Shown here: positions 32,697 through 40,089 of the stretch, piece by piece
How the letters are laid out: every line of letters begins with the position of its first letter
Position numbering within the stretch: position 1 is the first letter of the stretch
Assembly: GCF_003610375.1 (NCBI RefSeq)
Contig: NZ_RAPZ01000011.1
Location: 620,001 to 684,000 of the forward strand
Direction: 5' to 3'
Origin: Sphingomonas sp. PP-CC-1A-547
GTDB lineage: Bacteria > Pseudomonadota > Alphaproteobacteria > Sphingomonadales > Sphingomonadaceae
Length of the DNA: 64,000 nucleotides
Notes under the pieces: generated by a model
Told to the model about the DNA's origin: nothing
Database searches by the model: none
Seen by the model: only the letters and a program-made list of their open reading frames with translations
Made by a program: the position numbers and the translations under genes

Positions 32697-33134
32697 TTAC
32701 GAAGCCGCGAACGGCTCCAAAATCTGGATCATCATCACCGCATCGTCGCGCAGTTCGGCGCGATCGATATGGCAGTACCGACCATCAGCGCCGGCTCGGG
32801 CAAACTCCGCAGCACCGGTCATGAGCTTGGAGATCACCACGGCAGGAGCATCGTCGGCAGGATGAAGCTCGCGAGCACCCTGGCCGATCGCGTTCAGAAC
32901 GCGCTCGGTGAACTCGACGCCGAAGAAGCTAGCGAGGATGAGGAGGTTGCAGCCGCTGGGGCACCGACGGTCGCCGCCACTGGCGATCATCGCCGACAGC
33001 GTGCGCGCAGGGATCTTCGTGGCGAGCGCGACGTCCTCGACCGAGTGCTGACGACCGCGGCCCATCAGCAAGCCGATCGCTCGGCAGATCGCATCCTCTG
33101 CCAGTTCCGGCGAAATCATGGAGTCATTCGTCAC
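32697..33134 (-). CDS. Phage protein, possible CII-like or DNA-binding regulator
   Basis: 145 residues from a GTG at 33134, chosen because GGAGGG lies nine bases upstream; an ATG at 33170 has no ribosome site. The sequence is helical: LAEDAICRAIGLLMGRGRQH, then SVEDVALATKIPARTLSAMI, which resembles a helix-turn-helix. Second gene set downstream of the Cro-like gene, where delayed-early regulators usually lie. Function uncertain. Confidence 0.55.
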   Translation of the reverse strand: MTNDSMISPELAEDAICRAIGLLMGRGRQHSVEDVALATKIPARTLSAMIASGGDRRCPSGCNLLILASFFGVEFTERVLNAIGQGARELHPADDAPAVVISKLMTGAAEFARAGADGRYCHIDRAELRDDAVMMIQILEPFAAS

Positions 33135-33138
33135 GGAC

Positions 33139-33444
33139 TTAACCCTCCGAACCAGAGAAAGAGGCTTCATGAACACCGCGACCCCGACCCCGCCGAACGC
33201 GCACACGATGCGAGCCGACTACCGGCTCATCAAAGTCGGAGTGCTGGGCTTCTTCCCAGACCTGACGACCGTAACGATTGGCGTTGCGGGTGTTGACGTA
33301 GACCGATGCGCCAATCGTAACGGCGATGCCGAGGGCGAAGGCCAGCCCAGCAACGACCGGCGACAGGCCGGCGAGGAACGCCGCGCCGACGACCAGCGCT
33401 ATGCTGATCACGATCAATGCAACGAAGTGTATAGCACCACGCAT
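33139..33444 (-). CDS. Small phage membrane protein
   Basis: 101 residues with two hydrophobic segments in the first half (AIHFVALIVISIALVVGAAF and LAGLAFALGIAVTIGASVYV-type stretches) and an Arg-rich tail (VRVRRGRGRGVHEASFSGSE). The start overlaps the upstream stop (ATGA). Could be a superinfection-exclusion-type protein, but there is no direct evidence. Confidence 0.55.
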   Translation of the reverse strand: MRGAIHFVALIVISIALVVGAAFLAGLSPVVAGLAFALGIAVTIGASVYVNTRNANRYGRQVWEEAQHSDFDEPVVGSHRVRVRRGRGRGVHEASFSGSEG

Positions 33445-33674
33445 CAGGCAGCCTTTCGATCACGGGAGGGGCAGTCAGGAGAGATGCAGGCACGCACCGC
33501 GGAATCACCGGTCAACCGGCAGCGCGAGCAGTGCGAGACGACGATCGCCGGGATCTCGGCATACTCCGGCTCGGTAACCGCGAAGCCTGCAACGGACTTG
33601 CCGCCGATCAGCATCACGACCGATGGAGCAGCCGCGACGCGCGCGCTCATCTCGAAGGGAAGGGTGAGCAGCAT
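33444..33674 (-). CDS. Small cysteine-containing phage protein
   Basis: 76 residues. The second half carries SHCSRCRLTGDSAVRACISP then DCPSRD, four cysteines that may bind zinc. The start directly follows the stop of the Cro-like gene. Function unknown. Confidence 0.5.
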   Translation of the reverse strand: MLLTLPFEMSARVAAAPSVVMLIGGKSVAGFAVTEPEYAEIPAIVVSHCSRCRLTGDSAVRACISPDCPSRDRKAA

Positions 33675-33881
33675 CTATGCTGCTTCCTTCTGTTCTATCA
33701 ATGTGGGCTGGTACGAGGCCATGAACTGGCGCACCTTGCCGACCGTTGCCCGTCTTGGCTCCCGTCCAGCGCGTAACTGCGGTACAAACGTCGTGTCATT
33801 TACCGCCGCCCGTCCGAAGCGGCTCTCTCGGATATGATGCGTTCGGCAGAACGTTTCGATGTCGCGTATGAGATCGTCCAT
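33675..33881 (-). CDS. Cro-like helix-turn-helix regulator
   Basis: 68 residues from the ATG at 33881 (a GTG at 33887 is possible). The sequence IRDIETFCRTHHIRESRFGR, then AAVNDTTFVPQLRAGREPRR, is a small helix-turn-helix of a kind found opposite CI-type repressors. First gene of the leftward operon. There is no ribosome site; the predicted transcript start falls on the ATG, so the mRNA looks leaderless. Confidence 0.7.
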   Translation of the reverse strand: MDDLIRDIETFCRTHHIRESRFGRAAVNDTTFVPQLRAGREPRRATVGKVRQFMASYQPTLIEQKEAA

Positions 33882-33887
33882 GGCCAC

Positions 33888-33981
33888 GATATGCGACGGA
33901 TATATCCGTCAAGTCAAGAGTCAGGTGACGGATTTGTCCGTAAATTGTGCCGGATAGGTCCGTCATGGGATAAAGCCGACA
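33888..33981. promoter_or_regulatory. Immunity operator region with divergent promoters
   Basis: Three copies of a 16-bp operator occur: GACGGATATATCCGTC at 33895-33910 (perfect palindrome), GACGGATTTGTCCGTA at 33927-33942 and GCCGGATAGGTCCGTC at 33949-33964. Leftward, a TTGACT (minus strand, 33917-33912) and CATATC (33893-33888) are 18 bases apart and enclose the first operator. Rightward, TTGTGC (33945-33950) and GATAAA (33969-33974) are 18 bases apart and enclose the third. In both directions the expected start is at the ATG. Confidence 0.7.
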
Positions 33982-34430
33982 TGGCTGATCCCGATTTCGA
34001 CATCGAGCGCATTAAGGATGTCTTGCGAAAGGCGACCGGACCAGGCGCAGAGTTCTCGCAGCGAAGTCTTGCCAAGGAGGCGGAAGAGGGCCGCGACACC
34101 GTTGGCGATATCTTGAATGGCCGCAACAAGAACCCGACCAGTAAGGTACTGTCGAACCTAGCAAGGGCGCTCGGCGGCGACTTGTCGATGTTCGGGCTCG
34201 CGGAGGAACGCGGGGATCCACCTACTGAAGCCGAGCTTTACGGCGCGCTCCTAGACGCGATTCCAAGAATGCCCACGCGGGGTACGACGGACAAACGTGC
34301 GCAATTTCTTTCACAAGCTGTCGCACGTGTTCTGAAGCTTCCGCAAGCTCGTCGGCCCAGTGGTGGGCGTTCTCCACCGACCGAAGGCGCAACAGACGTT
34401 CCTCCTCCCGCACCCACAAGCTTAACATGA
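33981..34430 (+). CDS. CI-like repressor (XRE helix-turn-helix)
   Basis: 149 residues from the ATG at 33981, chosen because it begins the conserved domain and coincides with the predicted transcript start. The helix-turn-helix is FSQRSLAKEAEEGRDTVGDI then LNGRNKNPTSKVLSNLARAL (about 24-65). A short helical second domain follows (TEAELYGALLDAIPRMPTRG). There is no LexA/CI-type Ser-Lys cleavage domain, so induction would not be by RecA-driven self-cleavage. It presumably binds the five operators around it. Confidence 0.8.
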   Translation: MADPDFDIERIKDVLRKATGPGAEFSQRSLAKEAEEGRDTVGDILNGRNKNPTSKVLSNLARALGGDLSMFGLAEERGDPPTEAELYGALLDAIPRMPTRGTTDKRAQFLSQAVARVLKLPQARRPSGGRSPPTEGATDVPPPAPTSLT

Positions 34431-34657
34431 TGTTTGCGACGGCACAGGAACGCACGCAGTTCGAGCAGCCGACCTCACAACCCGGTTCCTCTAGCGTCAG
34501 CGGTTCGAGTCGCTCCTCCATGTTCTCTTTGTGTTCTCATTTGGCGTTCGCGTCTAGGAAAATTCCTGCGACGCTTACTTGCAACGTCGGGGTTGTAAGA
34601 ATTTTGCAGGGGGCCGGGATCGCGGCCGCCGCCTCGGCACGAAATGGACGAAAATAA
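34427..34657 (+). CDS. Doubtful small reading frame after the repressor
   Basis: 76 codons starting at an ATGA overlap with the repressor stop. The composition is Ser/Ala-rich (SQPGSSSVSGSSRSS) and shows no family. It ends immediately before the ATG of the next gene. It may be noncoding sequence holding the promoter for the next two genes. Confidence 0.25.
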   Translation: MMFATAQERTQFEQPTSQPGSSSVSGSSRSSMFSLCSHLAFASRKIPATLTCNVGVVRILQGAGIAAAASARNGRK

Positions 34658-34984
34658 ATGACCGATCTTACCGACGATGATCTCGACGCCTTGTCCAGAA
34701 AATTGCGAGGCCTGGAAGACGACCAGGACGGGTCATTTGCTCGCACCCGGCTGCTCGACATTCTAATCGATATCGTAGGCGTCCAAGCCGACATGATGGT
34801 CTCTATTGCGCAGGAGAGGCTTGGGGAGCCCGTTACTGCAAAGTCGTCGCTGACGGCGGCTGCCACAAAACTGACAGCCGTGGTTGCCGCGATTCGGGCA
34901 GAGCATGAACGCAATAAGCTCGAATTAGCGGAACGCAAAACTGCAGTCGCGTCAATAAAGGCTGTGATCGATGAACAACACTGA
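34658..34984 (+). CDS. Small helical phage protein, unknown
   Basis: 108 residues, acidic and helical (TDLTDDDLDALSRKLRGLED at the start; HERNKLELAERKTAVASIKA at the end). Overlaps the following gene by 14 bases. Probably expressed in the lysogen with the repressor, since both lie between repressor and terminator. Confidence 0.6.
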   Translation: MTDLTDDDLDALSRKLRGLEDDQDGSFARTRLLDILIDIVGVQADMMVSIAQERLGEPVTAKSSLTAAATKLTAVVAAIRAEHERNKLELAERKTAVASIKAVIDEQH

Positions 34985-35321
34985 CCCCGCCTACCGGGCG
35001 ATCGTGGATCGCTTAAGAGCCGGTGGGCACTATTCCAGCGTGCCGCCCTTGCCGCCGGCTGGCGGGGATCCTAGGTCTGGGGGTATGGACCCTTGGCAGC
35101 AAAGCGTTGAGACCCGGCTAACTAGTTTGGACACTCGTCTCGGCAAAATCGAGCCCAACGTAGCGGAAATCAAAACTGACGTTGCCGTGCTTAAAGCCAC
35201 CGTGGCAACGAAAACTGATCTAACAACGCTTGGTGATAAGCTCCTGACGCGTATGCAAATATACGCCGCATTGGTTGTTGGTGCGATCGGTGTTGCCACC
35301 TGGATCGGCAAGGCGCTCTAG
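34971..35321 (+). CDS. Coiled-coil protein with C-terminal membrane anchor
   Basis: 116 residues. The middle is a heptad repeat (VETRLTSLDTRLGKIEPNVA then EIKTDVAVLKATVATKTDLT) and the end is one hydrophobic span (IYAALVVGAIGVATWIGKAL). This XhlA/DUF1640-like layout is common in phages. A role in membrane-located exclusion in the lysogen is possible. It is followed by a terminator. Confidence 0.65.
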   Translation: MNNTDPAYRAIVDRLRAGGHYSSVPPLPPAGGDPRSGGMDPWQQSVETRLTSLDTRLGKIEPNVAEIKTDVAVLKATVATKTDLTTLGDKLLTRMQIYAALVVGAIGVATWIGKAL

Positions 35322-35348
35322 CGGATCGCGCATTGCGAGTAGCGATCG

Positions 35349-35375
35349 GCCCGCCCGGTTGTGGCGGGCATTTTT
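35349..35375 (+). terminator. Rho-independent terminator of the repressor operon
   Basis: GCCCGCC (35349-35355) pairs with GGCGGGC (35363-35369) across a seven-base loop and is followed by ATTTTT. It lies 28 bases after the anchored coiled-coil gene and separates the repressor operon from the rightward operon. Confidence 0.85.
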
Positions 35376-35385
35376 AAATAATTAT

Positions 35386-35437
35386 GACGGACAAACCCGT
35401 CATAGAGGTTGACTGACGGATATATCCGTCACATAGT
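35386..35437 (+). promoter_or_regulatory. Second operator cluster and promoter of the rightward operon
   Basis: GACGGACAAACCCGTC (35386-35401) and the perfect palindrome GACGGATATATCCGTC (35415-35430) match the operators at 33.9 kb. TTGACT (35409-35414) and CATAGT (35432-35437) are exactly 17 bases apart and the palindrome fills the spacer. A bound repressor would block polymerase. The first gene starts at 35476, giving a leader of about 30 bases. Confidence 0.75.
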
Positions 35438-35475
35438 CTATTCAACAGGCCATACCGGCTTGTCGGGAGACGATC

Positions 35476-35703
35476 GTGGCCGAGCAGGCTTCTTCAGATT
35501 GGATCGAGTGCGACGGCTCCGGGTGCCCGGTGTCGGATCTCGCGCGGGTTCAGGTGCAGTTTCGTGCCGACCGCGATCGCAAAACCGCCGAGCGTATGTC
35601 GGGGGCCGATGGCAACGTCGCCCACGCTTATTCGGATAGCTGGGTCCATCCCGCGACATCGGAAGCAGCCGCCGACATCGTAGCATGCCGGGTGGTCGCA
35701 TGA
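35476..35703 (+). CDS. Small phage protein, first of the rightward chain
   Basis: 75 residues from a GTG at 35476 with GGGAGA upstream. It begins MAEQASSDWIECDGSGCPVS; Cys residues at CDGSGC and a late Cys are suggestive of metal binding but incomplete. Directly controlled by the promoter-operator just upstream. Function unknown. Confidence 0.6.
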   Translation: MAEQASSDWIECDGSGCPVSDLARVQVQFRADRDRKTAERMSGADGNVAHAYSDSWVHPATSEAAADIVACRVVA

Positions 35704-35915
35704 CCGAGATTCAGAACTGCATCGCCGAGACGGATGCGTTCCTCGCCGAGCGGAACACGCGGATCTCGCTTCCGATCATGCTCGGGCCCGATCAGACCGC
35801 GCGCCCGATGATCGTCACCGAGCAGATTGAGACCGGTCGCGGCAAGAAGAAGGCCTGCGGAATGTTCGCAACCTTCTGCCCCTTCTGTGGCGTTAAGCTG
35901 GGGTCGATCACGTGA
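35700..35915 (+). CDS. Small zinc-ribbon-like phage protein
   Basis: 71 residues from an ATG that overlaps the previous stop. The C terminus has FCPFCGVKLGS preceded by CGMFAT, a zinc-ribbon-like knuckle. Function unknown. Confidence 0.6.
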   Translation: MTEIQNCIAETDAFLAERNTRISLPIMLGPDQTARPMIVTEQIETGRGKKKACGMFATFCPFCGVKLGSIT

Positions 35916-36331
35916 GGCCCCCGAAGAGCGCCTTTCGCAAGATCAAGCCGAAGCGCGCCGGTCGCCCTGAGTGGAAGCGCGCTGAAGATTTCGGCCTGTT
36001 CCTTCGCGGGCTCCCCTGCGCCTGCCTCGGCAAGAACCCCTGGTGCTCGGGGCCGGTTCAGGCTGCGCACGTCGATCACGCAGGCAAGGGCACACGAGAC
36101 GCGAAAGGTGCCTCCACGAAGGTAGCCGACCGGTTCATGTTGCCGCTGTCGCTCGAATGCCACCGTCAGCAGACCGATGTCATCGGCTGGCCGAAGTTCG
36201 AAAAGACGCTGCCGATGGACGCGGAGCCACTGTCCGCCCTCTACTGGACCGAGTTTCTCGCAACGCCGAAAGGCCGCGAGTGGCAGCGGCAAGCCGCTGA
36301 GCGCGGCGATATCGCGAGTGTAGCCGCATGA
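35912..36331 (+). CDS. HNH-like nuclease of the DUF968 type
   Basis: 139 residues from a GTG that overlaps the preceding stop. Basic N terminus (SAFRKIKPKRAGRPEWKRAE); the core is CSGPVQAAHVDHAGKGTRDA followed by FMLPLSLECHRQQ, matching the Cys-His pattern of DUF968/Ref-like HNH-fold phage proteins. Such proteins act in recombination or Holliday-junction processing in lambda-like nin regions. Confidence 0.7.
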   Translation: MRPPKSAFRKIKPKRAGRPEWKRAEDFGLFLRGLPCACLGKNPWCSGPVQAAHVDHAGKGTRDAKGASTKVADRFMLPLSLECHRQQTDVIGWPKFEKTLPMDAEPLSALYWTEFLATPKGREWQRQAAERGDIASVAA

Positions 36332-36783
36332 CCGGGCGCACCATCAAGTCCCACGATCCCGACCTCGATCAGTCGATCCTTGATATGTCGAGCGCCGTGT
36401 TCCGACTGACGAACGCTGAAACGTCGCTGATCGAAGCTTATCGGCAAGAGGAAGACGGCACTGCGACTGGTGGCGTAGCCTACGCCGTGGCGCGGAAGCG
36501 GGCGATCGAGGCCGCAATCTCGGGTCACGCGAACCGTCTGCACATCCCGCCGGTCGCCCTGCGGGTCATCATCTCGCAGCACGATCGCCTTCAGCAGAAG
36601 ATGGGCCGTCGCCCGAACATGGAACAGCTAGTCGCCGCGGTCGAGGCCGCTGAGGCTGGTTTCCATGAGCGTGCGCAGACGGACCATGCTGCCATGATCG
36701 AGGCACGGTTCCACGCCAAGCGGTCACGGAAGTACGCCGAGGATAGCACCGCCGCTTCCAAGCATCTGAGGGCATGCGCATGA
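36328..36783 (+). CDS. Phage protein, unknown
   Basis: 151 residues, starts with an ATGA overlap. Helical, with basic patches (ARKRAIEAAISGHANRLHIP; RFHAKRSRKYAEDSTAASKH). No recognised domain. Confidence 0.6.
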   Translation: MTGRTIKSHDPDLDQSILDMSSAVFRLTNAETSLIEAYRQEEDGTATGGVAYAVARKRAIEAAISGHANRLHIPPVALRVIISQHDRLQQKMGRRPNMEQLVAAVEAAEAGFHERAQTDHAAMIEARFHAKRSRKYAEDSTAASKHLRACA

Positions 36784-37214
36784 GCGCGCCAGGTTCACGC
36801 CCTATGGGCGAGGTCATCGGTCGCCAGCCGGCAGCGTGGCTCGTTACCCCGTCGAAGACGCCCTACGCCTGGTATGGCACGATTGAGGACGGCGAGAAGG
36901 TCGGCTTCGGTGGTCATAGCATCAAGGGCGGTCGTCGATTCACGAACGAGCAGGCGCGCGAGTGCATGAGCCGCGGGCTCGACGTGTTGACCGCCCCGGC
37001 GATGACCGTGCGGCGCAACGTCGGGATCTTGGAACTGAGCCTCGGCACCTTCCGCCCCGTCCCCGTCTATGAGTTCGAGTGCCCGATCATTCGCAAGCTT
37101 GCTGACGGACGTGTTCGGGTCATCGCCCCCAGCGGTGCGGAGAAGATCGTCGAGGGCGATGGCTGGACCTCTCCGTACCGCAAGGGCGGCATGGGCCGGA
37201 GCATGGCCGCGTGA
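36780..37214 (+). CDS. Phage protein, unknown
   Basis: 144 residues from the ATG at 36780 (ATGA overlap; an ATG at 36774 is possible). Beta-rich, with YAWYGTIEDGEKVGFGGHSI and VYEFECPIIRKLADGRVRVI. No recognised domain. Confidence 0.6.
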   Translation: MSAPGSRPMGEVIGRQPAAWLVTPSKTPYAWYGTIEDGEKVGFGGHSIKGGRRFTNEQARECMSRGLDVLTAPAMTVRRNVGILELSLGTFRPVPVYEFECPIIRKLADGRVRVIAPSGAEKIVEGDGWTSPYRKGGMGRSMAA

Positions 37215-37321
37215 CGCCCCCGCAGCCCCGCCCGCAGGCGCCCGACCTCTGCGGCAAAGTCACCCCTGAAGTCATGACCGAGCTCATGCTCGCAATCCTT
37301 AATCGTGGAGATCGTCGATGA
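37211..37321 (+). CDS. Very small phage protein
   Basis: 36 residues from a GTG overlapping the previous stop (GTGA) to a stop overlapping the next ATG (ATGA). Begins TPPQPRPQAPDLCGKVTPEV. Kept because both ends show coupling. Confidence 0.4.
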   Translation: MTPPQPRPQAPDLCGKVTPEVMTELMLAILNRGDRR

Positions 37322-37566
37322 CGTGGAACTTGTTCATGCACTCGGCCGGGTGCGCTTGCCTGATCGCGATGGCCGTGTGCGGTCTCTGGTCGCTCTACGA
37401 TTCCCTCGTCCCGAACTGGTCTCGCATCTGGCCCCGCGCCTGCGGTGCAGTGATCTTCGGCGATGGCCCCGTTTCCCCGACTGCCTCGGTCCTGCCCCTC
37501 AGGACGTCTGTACCCCCGCTGCGCGCTGTCGAGGCCGACGCCCAGCTAACCGACAAGGCTGCCTGA
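37318..37566 (+). CDS. Small phage membrane protein
   Basis: 82 residues. One hydrophobic segment (LFMHSAGCACLIAMAVCGLW) near the N terminus, then a soluble tail. Start overlaps the previous stop; stop overlaps the next start by one base. Confidence 0.5.
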   Translation: MTWNLFMHSAGCACLIAMAVCGLWSLYDSLVPNWSRIWPRACGAVIFGDGPVSPTASVLPLRTSVPPLRAVEADAQLTDKAA

Positions 37567-37757
37567 TGGCTGACGTAGCCGACATGGCGAACGACGTCGC
37601 GCAGGCTGCGCTCGATCGCAACATCCGCGCCGCGAGTGCGCCCATCGCCATCGGTGCGCCAGGTGAATGCCGGGTTTGCGGGCTCGACAGCCTGCGTCTC
37701 GTCATGGGCCGCTGCGCTCCATGTCGTGAACCTAAGAAGGGATATGCCCGTGGTTGA
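37566..37757 (+). CDS. TraR/DksA-type C4 zinc finger protein
   Basis: 63 residues. The short N-terminal helix (DVADMANDVAQAALDRNIRA) followed by GECRVCGLDSLRLVMGRCAP then CR matches the small TraR-like proteins of phages and plasmids, with two CxxC pairs. TraR binds the RNA polymerase secondary channel and mimics ppGpp-DksA. It may redirect host transcription during induction. Confidence 0.72.
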   Translation: MADVADMANDVAQAALDRNIRAASAPIAIGAPGECRVCGLDSLRLVMGRCAPCREPKKGYARG

Positions 37758-38493
37758 TCCGTACGACGATCCGAAGACGACCGCCGCGATGTGCGATGCG
37801 ATCGACGATGCCGGCCCAGTGACGACATCAGAACAGCAAGCGGTGCCGGTTGCGCAGGAGTGCCTGTTCGACGTGCAGCCCCAGGTATCGGCAATCGACA
37901 ACGGTCCCGAGCCTTCACTTCGCGACATGGTGCGGTCGTTCTATAACCGACATGCCATCATCAACCCCGACGCTGTGACCGAGCAGTATCTCGCGGCGCT
38001 CTCCCTTCCTTGCAAGTCGGGCGAAGGTGCGGGGGAGGCTCCGGGCATGAAGCCTTGGGCGGGTGGCGATGCAGCGCCCGTCGATTGGGATGGCGGTCCG
38101 GTCATTCTGCGAAACGGCAGCACTATGTTTCCGAGCAACATGTCTCTTGCCTATCACGCGAACGGCACCAACCGATGGGACCACGATCGCAAAAACCGGA
38201 ATCCTGCTTGGGACATCATCGCCTATTCCGCCGCCCTTACTCCCGATGCCACCCAGACGCGAGAAGCGGAACTACAAGCCGAGATCGAACGGTTGCGTGG
38301 TCTGCTGATCAGTCCCGGCGATCCGGCTTGGGAAGACGCGCGGGCCGTGCTGGTAGCCGAGTTGCGCAAGAATGGAATGGATACGCACGCCGACAACATT
38401 GCTGCAAGCCATGCCGTATCTATCCCATCGTGGATCGCGCTCAACCTGATCGGGCATTCCCGCGCCGCCCTCAACGCCCGAGACGTCGCATGA
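37744..38493 (+). CDS. Phage protein, unknown
   Basis: 249 residues from an ATG at 37744 behind AAGAAGGG, overlapping the previous gene by 14 bases. The middle has a WDGGPVILRNGSTMFPSNMS segment; the C-terminal part is a helical region (REAELQAEIERLRGLLISPG) and NLIGHSRAALNARD. No recognised function. Confidence 0.6.
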   Translation: MPVVDPYDDPKTTAAMCDAIDDAGPVTTSEQQAVPVAQECLFDVQPQVSAIDNGPEPSLRDMVRSFYNRHAIINPDAVTEQYLAALSLPCKSGEGAGEAPGMKPWAGGDAAPVDWDGGPVILRNGSTMFPSNMSLAYHANGTNRWDHDRKNRNPAWDIIAYSAALTPDATQTREAELQAEIERLRGLLISPGDPAWEDARAVLVAELRKNGMDTHADNIAASHAVSIPSWIALNLIGHSRAALNARDVA

Positions 38494-39002
38494 CCCCCAA
38501 TCCCAACCCGAGCCCCGAGTTGATCGAGCGGCTGGGAACGCGGCTGACAGCGCACCTCAGCGGCGATCGACGCGATGATCGTAACTGGCCCCTCGTAATA
38601 GACGCTGGCGATTTGGCCGAGATCGTTGCCGTCTTCTCGCAGACACTGCCAACGCCTGTTTCTCACGCATCACAGACAACCGACGTTGTCTCTCATGGCG
38701 ATGGGGTTGGCGATAGCCGAGCACTGCCAGCGCCGGGGGAGGTGGACGTTGATCAGTTAGCAAGCGCTTTCGTCGCTGATTACGTGATGTCGACCGAAGG
38801 CAATGACTACGTGCCAACGGAATGGGAAGGCGAGTTGATCGCGGATGCTCTGCACGGTTTCATTGCCGATCATTGGCCGCGTCCGGAGCCAAGGCCATCC
38901 GAGTGTCCGTTCTGCTCAGGTGCATCACGGTATGTAGGCAAGCCGGAGGATGTATTCTGCGCCAAGCATCTTCGACTTTACCGCATGACGGGTGATGCAT
39001 GA
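38490..39002 (+). CDS. Phage protein with C-terminal zinc-knuckle-like motif
   Basis: 170 residues with ATGA overlaps at both ends. The C-terminal CPFCSGASRYVGKPEDVFCA followed by KH could bind zinc. The region VDVDQLASAFVADYVM is helical. Unknown function. Confidence 0.55.
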   Translation: MTPNPNPSPELIERLGTRLTAHLSGDRRDDRNWPLVIDAGDLAEIVAVFSQTLPTPVSHASQTTDVVSHGDGVGDSRALPAPGEVDVDQLASAFVADYVMSTEGNDYVPTEWEGELIADALHGFIADHWPRPEPRPSECPFCSGASRYVGKPEDVFCAKHLRLYRMTGDA

Positions 39003-39295
39003 CGCGGCCCGTTACCGACTTTGACACGATGCAACCGCATCTAACTCAATGGGAGGCTCAGGAGTTGGCCGAACAAATCAACGCAGCCGAGCAATTCCCC
39101 GCCCCCGCCACCGTTGCGGCAGCGAATGACGAAGGGGTGACTGGCGAGGCGCTGTTTCGGGCATTCATGGCGGGCGATGTGTCGCGCCTCACCACGACGG
39201 CATTGCCCGAGGAATGGCCGCATATGCAGCCGTCGTATCGCAAGGCTTGGGAGGACCTCGCCATCAGCCTCTTGTCGCAGGGAGGGGGGAAGTGA
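38999..39295 (+). CDS. Phage protein, unknown
   Basis: 98 residues with an ATGA start overlap; helical (WEAQELAEQINAAEQFPAPA). Its last codons form the purine-rich ribosome site of the next gene. Confidence 0.55.
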   Translation: MTRPVTDFDTMQPHLTQWEAQELAEQINAAEQFPAPATVAAANDEGVTGEALFRAFMAGDVSRLTTTALPEEWPHMQPSYRKAWEDLAISLLSQGGGK

Positions 39296-40089
39296 GCGAC
39301 TATCGGTATATCGCGCGTTGCTCCTACGGGAACGACAGCATCGCCATGCTCCAGATGCTCCACGAGTACGGCTTGAAGGACGTGGCGGTCGTCTATTCGG
39401 ACACGGGCTGGGCCTCCGACGCATGGAAGGTCCGCGTCGAGCAGGGCAAGGAATGGGTACGCTCGCTCGGATGGGAAGCGGTGCGGCTGACGTCGATCGG
39501 CTTCGAGGCATCGGTGCGCAACCACACCGCTGCGGGCATGTTCCCGACGCGTCTCGTCAAGTTCTGCACCCAGGAGTTGAAGGTGCGTCCGTTCCTCAAG
39601 TGGGTGACGGAGGCGGACCCGGATCATCGGGCACTTGTGTGCGTCGGTGTTCGGCGTGCCGAGAGCGCCGCGCGATCTAGTCACCCGGCTTTCATGCCAG
39701 AGCGCGATAACGGGCGTCACGTCTGGCACCCGATGATCGACTTCTCCGACGCAGACCGCGACGGGATGATTGAGAAGACGCCTTTCCCGATCCTGCCGCA
39801 TCGTTCGGACGAGTGTGCGATCTGCATCAACAGCAACCGCGCTGACCTGCGTCGGGCATCGCCGGAAGCCATCGCAGCCGTCGCAGCACTAGAGGCCGAT
39901 GTTGGGCGCCCGATGTTCAACCCTGCCAAGTACGCGGGTGCGGAAGGTATCGGCGAGGTGAAGCGTTGGGCTGATAGCGAGCGCGGGAAGTACCGCCCGC
40001 TGACCGGCGTGGTGCCCGCCTATCCGCTACTGGACGCGATGCTCGATGCAGAGCCGGCGACCTGCGAAGATAATTGGTGCGGACTATGA
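39292..40089 (+). CDS. PAPS-reductase-family PP-loop protein (second of two)
   Basis: 265 residues from a GTG at 39292 that overlaps the previous stop and follows a GGGAGGGGGGA ribosome site; a longer in-frame start at 39214 is unlikely. PP-loop ARCSYGNDSIAMLQML (about 7-22), then VVYSDTGWASDAWKVRVEQG, the FCTQELKVRPFLKW motif, CVGVRRAESAAR and SDECAICINSN with paired cysteines. This layout is that of phage PAPS-reductase/DndC-like proteins. It differs strongly in sequence from the first copy at 21531, so they are not a recent duplication. Possible roles are sulfur or nucleotide modification. Confidence 0.83.
   Translation: MSDYRYIARCSYGNDSIAMLQMLHEYGLKDVAVVYSDTGWASDAWKVRVEQGKEWVRSLGWEAVRLTSIGFEASVRNHTAAGMFPTRLVKFCTQELKVRPFLKWVTEADPDHRALVCVGVRRAESAARSSHPAFMPERDNGRHVWHPMIDFSDADRDGMIEKTPFPILPHRSDECAICINSNRADLRRASPEAIAAVAALEADVGRPMFNPAKYAGAEGIGEVKRWADSERGKYRPLTGVVPAYPLLDAMLDAEPATCEDNWCGL

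Noticed and set aside
34286-34301. A sixth operator copy (GACGGACAAACGTGCG) inside the repressor gene
   Set aside because: Only the left half matches the consensus and there is no promoter context, so it is probably chance.
34222-34521. A 99-codon leftward reading frame antisense to the end of the repressor gene
   Set aside because: Two thirds of it overlaps the repressor gene on the other strand, it has no coupling to a neighbour, and the repressor's helical C-terminal part explains the region better. A low chance remains that it is real.
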